Positions 8,879 through 16,439 of a DNA stretch of 64,000 nt are shown piece by piece. The DNA comes from CAVAWX01 sp963642995 (lineage in GTDB: Bacteria > Actinomycetota > Coriobacteriia > Coriobacteriales > QAMH01), in assembly GCA_963642995.1 (NCBI GenBank), contig CAVIIZ010000001.1, positions 1-64,000 on the forward strand. Reading direction: 5' to 3'. Within the stretch, counting starts at the first letter, position 1. Each line of letters opens with the position of its first letter. Under the pieces are notes generated by a model. That model saw only the letters and a program-made list of their open reading frames with translations. It did not search any database and was not told the DNA's origin. The position numbers and the translations under genes were made by a program.

Positions 8879-10072
8879 CTATCGCCAGTCTTTCGGCAGC
8901 TCGGCGCGGGCCGTGCCGCATGCAACGGCCGCACGCGCGACAGATGCCGCGACGGCGGCGGCCACGCGCGCGTCGAGTGCGGAGGGGATGATGTGGTCGG
9001 CGGCGAGCTCGTCTTCGCCCACCAGGGAGGCGATGGCGTCTACGGCGGCGAGCTTCATCTCCTCGGTGACGTCGCGTGCCCGCACGGCAAGCGCCCCCTT
9101 GAACAGGCCGGGGAAACACAGCAGGTTGTTGATCTGGTTGGGGTTGTCGCTGCGGCCCGTGCCCATGACGGCCGCGCCGGCCGCCACGCCCTCGTCGTAG
9201 GAGATCTCCGGCTCGGGGTTTGCCATGGCGAGCACCACGGGCGCGTCTGCCATGGAGGCGATTCCCCCGGCGTCGAGCGCACCGGCAACAGACACGCCGA
9301 TGAAGACGTCTGCGCCGCGCAGGGCGCACGCGAGAGGGCCCTGCAGGCCGCGTGGGTTCGTGAGCGCGGCAAGTTCCACCTTGTGCGGGGCGTTCATCTC
9401 GCGCCCCTCGTGGAGTATGCCCCGGCTGTCGCAGGCCACCACGTCGCGCGCGCCCGCCGAAAGCAGCATCTTCACGATGGCGCACCCCGCGGCGCCCGGG
9501 CCGTTCACCACGATGCGCGCCCCGTCCAGTCGCTTGCCGACCACCTTCAGCGCGTTTTTCAGCGCCGCCGTGACGACGATGGCCGTGCCGTGCTGGTCGT
9601 CGTGGAAAACGGGGATGTCGAGCTCCTCTTCGAGCCTGCGCTCGATCTCGAAGCAGTCGGGCGACTTGATGTCCTCGAGGTTGACGCCCCCGAAGCTCGG
9701 GGCGAGCGCCTTCACGCAGGCCACCACCTCGTCGGGGGTGCGCGCGTCGATGCACAGCGGCCACGCGTCCACCCCGCCGAAGCGCTTGAACAAGACGGCC
9801 TTCCCCTCCATGACGGGCATGGCCGCCTGCGCCCCGATGTCGCCGAGCCCGAGCACCGCCGTGCCGTTGGAGACGACGGCGACGGTGCTGGCTTTCGCCG
9901 TGTAGCGCCATGCCGAGGCGGCGTCGCGCGCGATCGCACGGCACGGTTCGGCCACGCCCGGCGTGTAGGCGATGGAGAGGTCGTCCGCAGTGTCGAGGGG
10001 CATCTTGGGCGCGAGCGCGACCTTGCCCGCGCAGCTCTCGTGGCGCTCGAGCGCCTGTGCGTAGAAATCCAT
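8879..10072 (-). CDS. NAD(P)-dependent malic enzyme (malate dehydrogenase, decarboxylating)
   Basis: A 397-residue short-form malic enzyme converting malate to pyruvate and CO2 (or the reverse). It has YTPGVAEPC near residue 37, the GTAVLGLGDIGAQAAMPVMEGK signature, the metal-binding VFHDDQHGTA, and an NAD(P)-binding VNGPGAAGCA. A LAMANPEPEI motif and GRSDNPNQINN near the C-terminus complete the family pattern. It lacks the phosphotransacetylase-like extension of longer bacterial malic enzymes. It sits 38 bases downstream of a class I aldolase gene and 11 bases upstream of the fumarase subunits, so it connects glycolysis to the malate/fumarate branch. Confidence 0.92.
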   Translation of the reverse strand: MDFYAQALERHESCAGKVALAPKMPLDTADDLSIAYTPGVAEPCRAIARDAASAWRYTAKASTVAVVSNGTAVLGLGDIGAQAAMPVMEGKAVLFKRFGGVDAWPLCIDARTPDEVVACVKALAPSFGGVNLEDIKSPDCFEIERRLEEELDIPVFHDDQHGTAIVVTAALKNALKVVGKRLDGARIVVNGPGAAGCAIVKMLLSAGARDVVACDSRGILHEGREMNAPHKVELAALTNPRGLQGPLACALRGADVFIGVSVAGALDAGGIASMADAPVVLAMANPEPEISYDEGVAAGAAVMGTGRSDNPNQINNLLCFPGLFKGALAVRARDVTEEMKLAAVDAIASLVGEDELAADHIIPSALDARVAAAVAASVARAAVACGTARAELPKDWR

Positions 10073-10110
10073 GGAAAGCCTCGTGCCCCCTCCCCTGCGA
10101 GTGCAGCCCG

Positions 10111-11049
10111 CTAGAGGCTGAAGTTCTCCTTGCCCTCGTAGACCTCGAAGGCCTCCTCGACGTCGTAATCGCCGAAGGTGATGGCGGAGATGGCTTTCGT
10201 CAGGCGCACGGCCTCGTCGAGGCCCTTCTGGTGGATGTTGCGGCCCGTGGCGTTGCCGCAGGCGCCGCCCACGTGGATCTGGTCGTAGAGGTCGGCCAAG
10301 AACTCCTTGGGGTCTTTGTTGGAACCGCCCGCGCACACGAGTCCGGTGCGCCCCGCGGCACGGCTCGCCACGCTCAACAGCTCGGCGCTCGACTTGCCGT
10401 CTGCGCCCGCCGGCGGGTTCACTTTCACGAAATCGGCGCCCAGGCACACGGCGGCGCCGGCGGCGCCGGCGATCAGGTCGGCGGCCTTCTCCTCTTTCAC
10501 CGCAGAGCCGCGGGGATAGATCCACAGCACCACGAGCAGGCCCTCGGCATGCGCCTCGGCTATGAGCTCGCCTGCCTCGGCGAGCATCTGGTACTCGAAC
10601 TCGCTGCCCAGATACACCGTGTAGCCCAGTCCGACGATGTTCACGCCGGCCTCGCGCATGGCAAGCACGGCCTCCAGGTCGGTGAGCTGCGCGGAGTACG
10701 GGTCTTGCTGGTCGGTCTTCACCAAGTTGGTCTTGGAGTTCATCTTCACGAGGTAGTTCACCTGCGGGTAGTCGGCCGCGTACTGCGCGATCAGGCCGCG
10801 CTGGCCGGCCATGACGCCGCAGATGCCCCGGTCGGCGATCTTGAACAGGTGCTCGGGGTCGCCGTCGTCGTCTGCGATGCCCTCGCCCACGAAGTCCTTG
10901 TTCAGGTGCTCCATCTTCTGGTCGCAGGCAAAGAGCATGAGACGGCCCGTGCCGCGGGTGGCTGCCATCATGTTGTCGATATAGGTCTCGCGGGCCTCCG
11001 GCATGACGTCTGCCGGGACGCGCACGTCTTCGCGGGTGATCGTGGGCAT
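10111..11049 (-). CDS. Archaeal-type class I fructose-bisphosphate aldolase (DhnA-like)
   Basis: A 312-residue TIM-barrel aldolase of the DhnA/DeoC-like group. The Schiff-base lysine is expected in DFVKVNPP, and VCAGGSNKDPKEFL is the phosphate-binding segment. LMLFACDQKMEHLN near the N-terminus is typical of this class. It likely cleaves or forms fructose 1,6-bisphosphate; related aminoshikimate-pathway aldolases share the fold and cannot be fully excluded. The start at 11049 has AAAGGAAG about 8 bases upstream. Upstream lies a TACAAT -10 inside a large imperfect palindrome. It precedes the malic enzyme gene on the same strand. Confidence 0.8.
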   Translation of the reverse strand: MPTITREDVRVPADVMPEARETYIDNMMAATRGTGRLMLFACDQKMEHLNKDFVGEGIADDDGDPEHLFKIADRGICGVMAGQRGLIAQYAADYPQVNYLVKMNSKTNLVKTDQQDPYSAQLTDLEAVLAMREAGVNIVGLGYTVYLGSEFEYQMLAEAGELIAEAHAEGLLVVLWIYPRGSAVKEEKAADLIAGAAGAAVCLGADFVKVNPPAGADGKSSAELLSVASRAAGRTGLVCAGGSNKDPKEFLADLYDQIHVGGACGNATGRNIHQKGLDEAVRLTKAISAITFGDYDVEEAFEVYEGKENFSL

Positions 11050-11103
11050 CGTGAACTTCCTTTCGCCGTTTCCTGTACGAAGCAGCGCAGCCTCTCGCCG
11101 AAG

Positions 11104-11149
11104 GCGCGCCGCAATGAAACCTACAGCGCTTCATTGTAGCGCGGCGCGC
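11104..11149 (-). promoter_or_regulatory. Promoter within an imperfect palindrome upstream of the aldolase gene
   Basis: The left arm is GCGCGCCGC then AATGAA (11104-11118). The right arm is TTCATT, three bases, then GCGGCGCGC (to 11149). The minus-strand -10 TACAAT (11133-11138) lies inside the right arm, so the symmetry spans the predicted start of transcription. It may be a repressor or activator site for carbon regulation. No clear -35 is seen. Confidence 0.45.
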
Positions 11150-11177
11150 GGCAGACAGGGCCTGTGCGCGGGCGGCT

Positions 11178-12752
11178 TTACGAATTATCCACCCACCCGT
11201 TCGTGACGGGCCAGCTGCGCTGCAGGGAAAGCGAGCAGCCCTGGACATGGGGGGCGGGCGGCTCGGCTCGGCGCTTGAACTCGCTTGCCTGCACCTGCCG
11301 CAGCACCTGCTTCACCACCGCCGCGTCGTGGCCGGCCTCGACGAGGGCCTTCGCGCCGAGCTCTCCTTCGATATGGTCGAACAAGACGGCGTCGAGGACG
11401 TCGTAGGGAGGCAGGCGGTCGTCGTCGCGCGCGCCCGGATACAGCTCCGCGGACGGCGCCTTGTCGATGGAGGCCTGCGGGATGGACGGGCTTTTGGCGG
11501 CTCTCCAGCGGGCGAGGGCGTACACCTCGCTTTTGTAGAGGTCGCCGATGGGGGCGAAGGCGCCCGCCGTGTCGCCGTAGAGCGTGGAAAATCCCACGGC
11601 CGCCTCGGATTTGTTGCCCGTGTTCAACACGAGCCAGCCATGCGCGTTGGCAAGCGTCATGAGGTGCACGCAGCGGATGCGCGCCTGGAGGTTTTCGGCC
11701 GCCAGACCCTCCACCGACCCGCCGCATGCCGCGCCCAGCGCCTCGTGAAAGGCCGCGAGCGGCCCGTCGATGGGCACCTCCTCGATGTCGAGGCCGAGGT
11801 TTTCGGCAAGCGCGCGGGCGTCGGCCACGGAGCCGGGCGACGAGCACGGCCCGGGCATGGCCACCCCATGCACGTGCGCAGGCCCCAACGCGTCTGTTGC
11901 GAGCGTGGCGACGAGCGCCGAGTCGATGCCGCCCGACAGCCCCACGACCACGTCGGAAAAACCGTTTTTGCGCACGTAGTCGCGGGTGGCGACCTTCACC
12001 GCGCGCCACACGGTCTCCTCCGGCTCGACGCGCGCGTCCTCGAAGTCCTCGCACACCTGGGCGGCGCCTGCCCGCGTGTCGAAAGTGAAGACCTCGGCGG
12101 CGTCGACGGGGCTTGCGTGCACGAGGCGCCCATCGGGAGAGAGGACCGCGGAATTGCCGGAAAAGACATGGGAATCCGCCGCACCGCACAGGTTCGCGGC
12201 CACGACATGCGCCTTGCAGGACACGGCGACAGAGGACAGGTCTCCCAGCTGCCCTGTCGCCGCGCGCGCCGCGTACGGGCTCCCGAAGGCGTCGGCGCAC
12301 ATCTCCACGAGCACGTCCATGTCCGAAAGCTCCACGTCGCGCGCGAAATGCCGTCCGAGAAGCACCGCGACGTTCAAGCCGCCTGCCACGAGCGCCGGGC
12401 ACGAGGCGTCGTCTTGCAAAGCGGGCACCCCCATGCTCGTCATGGCGCCGTCGCCGCAGGCGAACAGCTCGACGTCGCAGCGGCCGCGCCTGTCATCCAA
12501 CTCGCTCACGCCCGCCGCAAGGCAGAGCACGGGGGTCTCTTGCGCGAAACGCCGCAGGTGCTCGCGCGCGTCTGCCACGAACGCCGACGACGAGACGAGG
12601 CCGTCTAGAGGCGCGCCGGTCAGCGATGCGTTGGGAAAGACGAGCAGATCCGCCTCCTGGCGCGCCGCCATCTGCGCGGCGAGCAGCATCGCGTCGAGGT
12701 TGGCGTCGAGGTCTCCCACGCAGGGATCGAGCTGTGCCACCGCTATCTTCAT
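11178..12752 (-). CDS. nadE: NAD+ synthetase (NadE) with degenerate N-terminal glutaminase domain
   Basis: A 524-residue two-domain protein. The C-terminal half is a complete NAD synthetase: VVGLSGGIDSALVA (ATP pyrophosphatase loop, about residue 270), LNTGNKSEAAVGFSTLYGD and PIGDLYKSEVYAL. The N-terminal 240 residues have the length and fold pattern of the nitrilase-type glutaminase found in glutamine-dependent NadE, but the catalytic Glu-Lys-Cys triad is absent. Asn41 stands in FPNASLTG where Glu is expected, there is no lysine between residues 3 and about 170, and VAVLLGRHF replaces the VxxxICED nucleophile motif. It therefore probably uses free ammonia, or ammonia from a partner. The ATG at 12752 follows AGGAGGGTG. 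It is the last step of NAD synthesis. Confidence 0.88.
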   Translation of the reverse strand: MKIAVAQLDPCVGDLDANLDAMLLAAQMAARQEADLLVFPNASLTGAPLDGLVSSSAFVADAREHLRRFAQETPVLCLAAGVSELDDRRGRCDVELFACGDGAMTSMGVPALQDDASCPALVAGGLNVAVLLGRHFARDVELSDMDVLVEMCADAFGSPYAARAATGQLGDLSSVAVSCKAHVVAANLCGAADSHVFSGNSAVLSPDGRLVHASPVDAAEVFTFDTRAGAAQVCEDFEDARVEPEETVWRAVKVATRDYVRKNGFSDVVVGLSGGIDSALVATLATDALGPAHVHGVAMPGPCSSPGSVADARALAENLGLDIEEVPIDGPLAAFHEALGAACGGSVEGLAAENLQARIRCVHLMTLANAHGWLVLNTGNKSEAAVGFSTLYGDTAGAFAPIGDLYKSEVYALARWRAAKSPSIPQASIDKAPSAELYPGARDDDRLPPYDVLDAVLFDHIEGELGAKALVEAGHDAAVVKQVLRQVQASEFKRRAEPPAPHVQGCSLSLQRSWPVTNGWVDNS

Positions 12753-12841
12753 GATGAAACACCCTCCTTGGACACGATGTGCTTGCCGCTTTCAAAAACA
12801 CGCCGAGAAACGCGCCGCGGCCGAACTCCGATCGGCGCCGG

Positions 12842-14077
12842 TCAGCCGAGGACCTGCGCGAGCCAGGCGGCGTATTCGCCGGACCACATGCCCTGGAGCC
12901 GGGCGAAGACGGCCGGCCAGTCGAACTCGTGGCCGAAGAGCAGTTCCAGGTAGTTTTTCACCCGGATGTCGTCGCGGCCTGCCTGCACGAGCGCGAAGGC
13001 CTGCGTGTAGGTGCAGGTCGGGCACATGGTGACGAGCGTGTCGCCCGCATCGCACGCCGCCAACACGGCGTCCACCTGCGCGGATTGCTGCTCGGGCGAA
13101 TACGCGCCGACCGCGCCGCCCGCACCGCAGCACCCGTCGCATATCGCGCCCGCGTCGTCTTCGCCGCAAAGCAGCGCGCGCGCGGCCTCGAGATAGGAGC
13201 CGTCGCGGTCTTGGCAGGCCCTGAAGAAGCGCACGCGGCCGGGCACGCGGACAGGCGCGGCGCCCTGGAGCAGGTCGGCGACCGTGCAGCATTCCACGTC
13301 GTCCATCCCGCGCCTCGAAAGCGCCCCGCGCACTATGTTGAGACAGCCCGGGCAGGTGAAGACGACCTTGCCCGCCCCGCTTGCCGCCACCTCGTCTGCG
13401 ATGCGCTCTTCCAAAGCGGCCGCACGGGACAGAAAGCCGGCGCTCTTCAGCGGAGAACCGCAGCAGGCGTCGATGAGCGCGGTTTTGCCGCAGCATGCCT
13501 CGACTTCGGCGAAGACGGCCCGCGTCAGCTCGGGGTTGTAGGCGGCAAGCGAGCACCCGGGAAAGAACGCGGCCTTGCAATCGCCCTCGGCGGCATGGCC
13601 GTCGAAGTCGAGGTGCCGCGTCAGGTCGGGATAGCCTATGCCGTAGACCGCGCGGTAGGCGGAAAACACGTGCCATTGCATGTCGACCTGCACGCTGCCC
13701 CAGGAGCTGCGCTCGATGAGGCCGCAGTCCTGGAAGGCCTCGCGGCCGGCGTACATCAGCGCGCACACGTCGACGTGCGCCTCGCAGCGCCGCACGCAGC
13801 GGGTGCAGAAAAAGCAGCCGCGCACCGCCTGCACGAGGCCGTCGGCGCCGAGCATGCGCCCGGCCGCCGCGGCCGCGCCGAAAGCCTCACGGCCCCCTTC
13901 AACGTCCGCGCCAGCCGCCTCGCCGCCGCCCGCAAGCGCCGCACGCAGCGCTTCTGCAGCCTGCCCCAAGTTCATCTCGGCCAAGCTCAACGAGGGGCAG
14001 GCGGCGACGCACTTGCCGCACCCCACGCACGCGTCCGCCACCTCGCCGCATATGCGCAGCGTCTCCTCCACGCTCAT
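12842..14077 (-). CDS. Heterodisulfide reductase-like Fe-S protein with two CCG domains
   Basis: A 411-residue Cys-rich protein. The N-terminus has ferredoxin-type motifs CVGCGKCVAACP and CFFCTRCVRRCE. Two cysteine-rich CCG domains follow: FFPGCSLAAYNP, then DACCGSP and FTCPGCL, and a second with FFRACQD, DGCCGAGG and MCPTC. This is the layout of HdrD/GlpC-type electron-transfer subunits that bind unusual [4Fe-4S] clusters and handle disulfide or quinone electrons. The start overlaps the stop of the GNAT/MBL gene (ATGA), so the two are translationally coupled. Electron donor and acceptor are not evident; the DUF169-ferredoxin gene upstream suggests a small redox operon. Confidence 0.82.
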   Translation of the reverse strand: MSVEETLRICGEVADACVGCGKCVAACPSLSLAEMNLGQAAEALRAALAGGGEAAGADVEGGREAFGAAAAAGRMLGADGLVQAVRGCFFCTRCVRRCEAHVDVCALMYAGREAFQDCGLIERSSWGSVQVDMQWHVFSAYRAVYGIGYPDLTRHLDFDGHAAEGDCKAAFFPGCSLAAYNPELTRAVFAEVEACCGKTALIDACCGSPLKSAGFLSRAAALEERIADEVAASGAGKVVFTCPGCLNIVRGALSRRGMDDVECCTVADLLQGAAPVRVPGRVRFFRACQDRDGSYLEAARALLCGEDDAGAICDGCCGAGGAVGAYSPEQQSAQVDAVLAACDAGDTLVTMCPTCTYTQAFALVQAGRDDIRVKNYLELLFGHEFDWPAVFARLQGMWSGEYAAWLAQVLG

Positions 14078-15306
14078 ATCTCCAGCTCCATTCCGTCTTC
14101 GGCCACTATCACGCGCCCGTCGAATCGCCGCGCGTACTCGTAGATCTCGGCTATCTCGTCTACTCCGGGGTCGCACATGTGGGGAGCCAGGTGCTGCAAG
14201 ACGACGCGATGCGCCCCCAGCAGGTTCAGCCCCTCGTCGATGGTGTCGCGCACCAGGTGGTGCGTGCGGTGCGTGCCGACGTTTTTCCAGAAGGTCGCGT
14301 CCATGACGAGCGTGTCCACTCCCTGCAGCACTTCGACCACCTCGGGTTTCAAGGCCGCGGTGTCCGGCGCGTAGAAGGCGCGCGTGCCGTGTGGCGTGGT
14401 GACGAGCCATCCCACGCAACCCGGGCAATGCTCGAGCGGCAGCGCCTGGAAGACCAGGCCGTCGAAGGCGCGGCGCCCGAAAGGCTCGACCGCGTCCAGC
14501 TCGAAGGCGTCGTCCATATAGGAGAACTCGCGCATGGCCTCCTCGACGGCATAGGCGCTCGCGGTGAAGGGCAGCGGCTCCTTGCGGTGCAGGCGGATGA
14601 AATACTCCAGCTCGCCCAGACCGCCCATATGGTCGTAATGCGCATGGGTGAGGAAGAGCCGGTCGACGGCGTCGATGTCCTCGCGCACGAGCTGGGCGCG
14701 CAGATCGGGCGGCGCGTCGAGAAGCGCCGTCTTGCGTCCGCGCACCACCGCGCCCGTGCACGTGCGGCGCTTGGACGGGTCGCGCCTGGCCGCCTCGCAC
14801 GCCGGGCAATGGCAGAAGAACGCCGGCACGCCGCATCCCGCGCTCGTGCCGAGAAAGGTCAGGGTGTAGTCGGGCACGACGGAGCGGTAGGGCTGCGGGG
14901 CACATGACATGCGCTCGGGGCACAGCTCCAGGCATTCGCAGGAAAACTCGGGCGTGATGTCGTCCCAGCCGCACTTCACCAGCCCGCAGCTCTCGTAAAA
15001 CGCCCCCAGCTGCCCGCGGCTGGAAAGGCGCAGGTCGGCGTGCAGCGACAACGCGTCTTGCATCAAGGCCGACCCGACGCCCTTGCGCTGCACGGCGTCG
15101 AAGACGACGACGGGACGCACGTACCAGGCGCCGTCGGCTCCCCGCTCGCAGCGCAAGGCGCCGTACATGGTGTTGTCGCAGGTGACGGCGACGCGCACGC
15201 CAGCGGGCGAGGAAAGGTCCGAGAAGCCCTCCTCGGAAAACAGCTCGCGCAGGAGCGGCAGGTCGGCGTCGCAGGCGTCGCGTATGGAAAACGGCGGTTT
15301 GTCCAC
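14074..15306 (-). CDS. Fusion of GNAT acetyltransferase and PhnP-like metallo-beta-lactamase-fold hydrolase
   Basis: A 410-residue protein. Residues 1 to about 140 form a GNAT domain with the acetyl-CoA loop VQRKGVGSALMQDA. Residues about 150 to 410 form an MBL-fold hydrolase: LTFLGTSAGCGVPAFFCHC, CEAARRDPSKRRT, the metal motif THAHYDHMGG and a C-terminal HHLVRDTIDEGL. The MBL half resembles PhnP, a phosphoribosyl cyclic phosphodiesterase. In enteric phosphonate operons phnO (GNAT) and phnP are neighbours, so a fused form is notable, although no C-P lyase genes are visible here. The start is GTG at 15306 with AGGAGAGGA upstream. It lies 16 bases after the DUF169 gene and overlaps the Hdr-like gene by four bases. 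The substrate is unknown. Confidence 0.8.
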   Translation of the reverse strand: MDKPPFSIRDACDADLPLLRELFSEEGFSDLSSPAGVRVAVTCDNTMYGALRCERGADGAWYVRPVVVFDAVQRKGVGSALMQDALSLHADLRLSSRGQLGAFYESCGLVKCGWDDITPEFSCECLELCPERMSCAPQPYRSVVPDYTLTFLGTSAGCGVPAFFCHCPACEAARRDPSKRRTCTGAVVRGRKTALLDAPPDLRAQLVREDIDAVDRLFLTHAHYDHMGGLGELEYFIRLHRKEPLPFTASAYAVEEAMREFSYMDDAFELDAVEPFGRRAFDGLVFQALPLEHCPGCVGWLVTTPHGTRAFYAPDTAALKPEVVEVLQGVDTLVMDATFWKNVGTHRTHHLVRDTIDEGLNLLGAHRVVLQHLAPHMCDPGVDEIAEIYEYARRFDGRVIVAEDGMELEI

Positions 15307-15322
15307 GGCTTCTCGTCCTCTC

Positions 15323-16303
15323 CTACATGATGGGCGGGACGTATATCTTCATGCGGCTTTGCGGGATGGCCTTCTTCGCAAGCTCCGTGCAGCCGGCCAC
15401 GATGGTGTCCAGGCGGTTTTCAGGCACGCCCATGTACATCATGTCCTCGCCGATGTCGCTAGACGCCCTGCCCCCGTAGCACCCGAACGAGATGTTGGGC
15501 TCGTCGTTGACGAAGGGCAAGAGCGTGGCCTCGACGCATTGCGCGTTGAATCCGGAGGCGTGGAAATCGTGGCGGTGCCCGTCGAAATAGGACATGGACA
15601 TGCACAGCCACATCATCTGCTCGGGATTGCCGGTGAAGACCACGACCTCGGGGGTGCGCGTCGTCTTGGACAGCGGCTCGACCAGCGTCGCGCGCCGCGA
15701 GTTCGGCGGCAGCACGGGGCGCTCCGAGACCATCTTGGCCGCAGCGGGCGCGTCGACCACTTTGTGGAAGAGCACGTAGATCTCGCCGGTGGCAAGCTTT
15801 GGCGGCACGCCCGTCATGCCGAATATGGAGGTGCCGTCCGGACAGGAATGGCAATGCGGCGGCTGGAGTATGGAGGCGCCGCGCCTGGCCGCGTTCATGG
15901 CCTGGCAAAAGCGCAGCTTCTCCGAGGGGAAGGGCACGTCGGGCAGGGGCTCGTCGCAGGCGATCAGGCCGACCGAGACGGGATGCCAGCGCAAATCGAG
16001 CGCCTCCATGATGGTTTTCTCCGCCTGCGCGTAGCGCCGACGTTGCGCAGGCGCTATGGGCTTTGCGCGCTCCTCGCCTTTGTAGGGGTCGTACTCGGCC
16101 GGGTTGCCCTCGCGCTTCACCACGATGGCGCGCTTGGGGCACTGGCCGGAGCAGGTGTCGCAGCCCACGCAGGTCTCCATGTGCGTGGCGGCCGGCATTC
16201 CGTCCGGCCCCGTCTCGAGGCTGTCTTGCGGGCAGAAGGCGATGCACAGCCCGCAGGCAACGCAGCGTTTCCCGTCGTGCACGAACTTGAACTCATCGGC
16301 CAT
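15323..16303 (-). CDS. Ferredoxin-domain protein with DUF169
   Basis: A 326-residue protein. The first 70 residues hold two [4Fe-4S] ferredoxin motifs, CVACGLCIAFCP and CVGCDTCSGQCP. The remainder matches DUF169, an uncharacterised cysteine-containing domain of anaerobes: HPVSVGLIACDEPLP, RFCQAMNAARRG, CHSCPDG, VVVFTGNPEQMMWL, and SFGCYGGRASSDIGEDMMYMGVP near the C-terminus. The function is unknown; the domain pair suggests electron transfer to a DUF169 active site. It is the first gene of an apparent three-gene unit with the GNAT/MBL fusion and the Hdr-like protein. A TAGAAT hexamer about 90 bases upstream may be its promoter. Confidence 0.85.
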   Translation of the reverse strand: MADEFKFVHDGKRCVACGLCIAFCPQDSLETGPDGMPAATHMETCVGCDTCSGQCPKRAIVVKREGNPAEYDPYKGEERAKPIAPAQRRRYAQAEKTIMEALDLRWHPVSVGLIACDEPLPDVPFPSEKLRFCQAMNAARRGASILQPPHCHSCPDGTSIFGMTGVPPKLATGEIYVLFHKVVDAPAAAKMVSERPVLPPNSRRATLVEPLSKTTRTPEVVVFTGNPEQMMWLCMSMSYFDGHRHDFHASGFNAQCVEATLLPFVNDEPNISFGCYGGRASSDIGEDMMYMGVPENRLDTIVAGCTELAKKAIPQSRMKIYVPPIM

Positions 16304-16388
16304 GTCGAGCGCCTCTCTCCTCTTTCCTTCGGCAGCGCGCGCATCGGGCGCGGCGCACGCAAGCCGAAGTGTCTCTCAACGTGCGCCC

Positions 16389-16394
16389 ATTCTA
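16389..16394 (-). promoter_or_regulatory. Candidate -10 element upstream of the DUF169 operon
   Basis: The minus strand reads GCTAGAATGG; TAGAAT is a good -10 hexamer. The putative leader to the ATG at 16303 is about 80 bases. The -35 region is weak. Confidence 0.4.
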
Positions 16395-16439
16395 GCGCCG
16401 CGGCAAACGGACGTAGGCGAGAAGCGGGAGGCGGCGAAC

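Noticed and set aside
12842..14974. The Hdr-like frame could extend to 14974, giving 710 residues.
   Set aside because: The extra 300 residues are out-of-frame reading of the GNAT/MBL gene; the ATG at 14077 overlaps that gene's stop and begins the ferredoxin-like protein.
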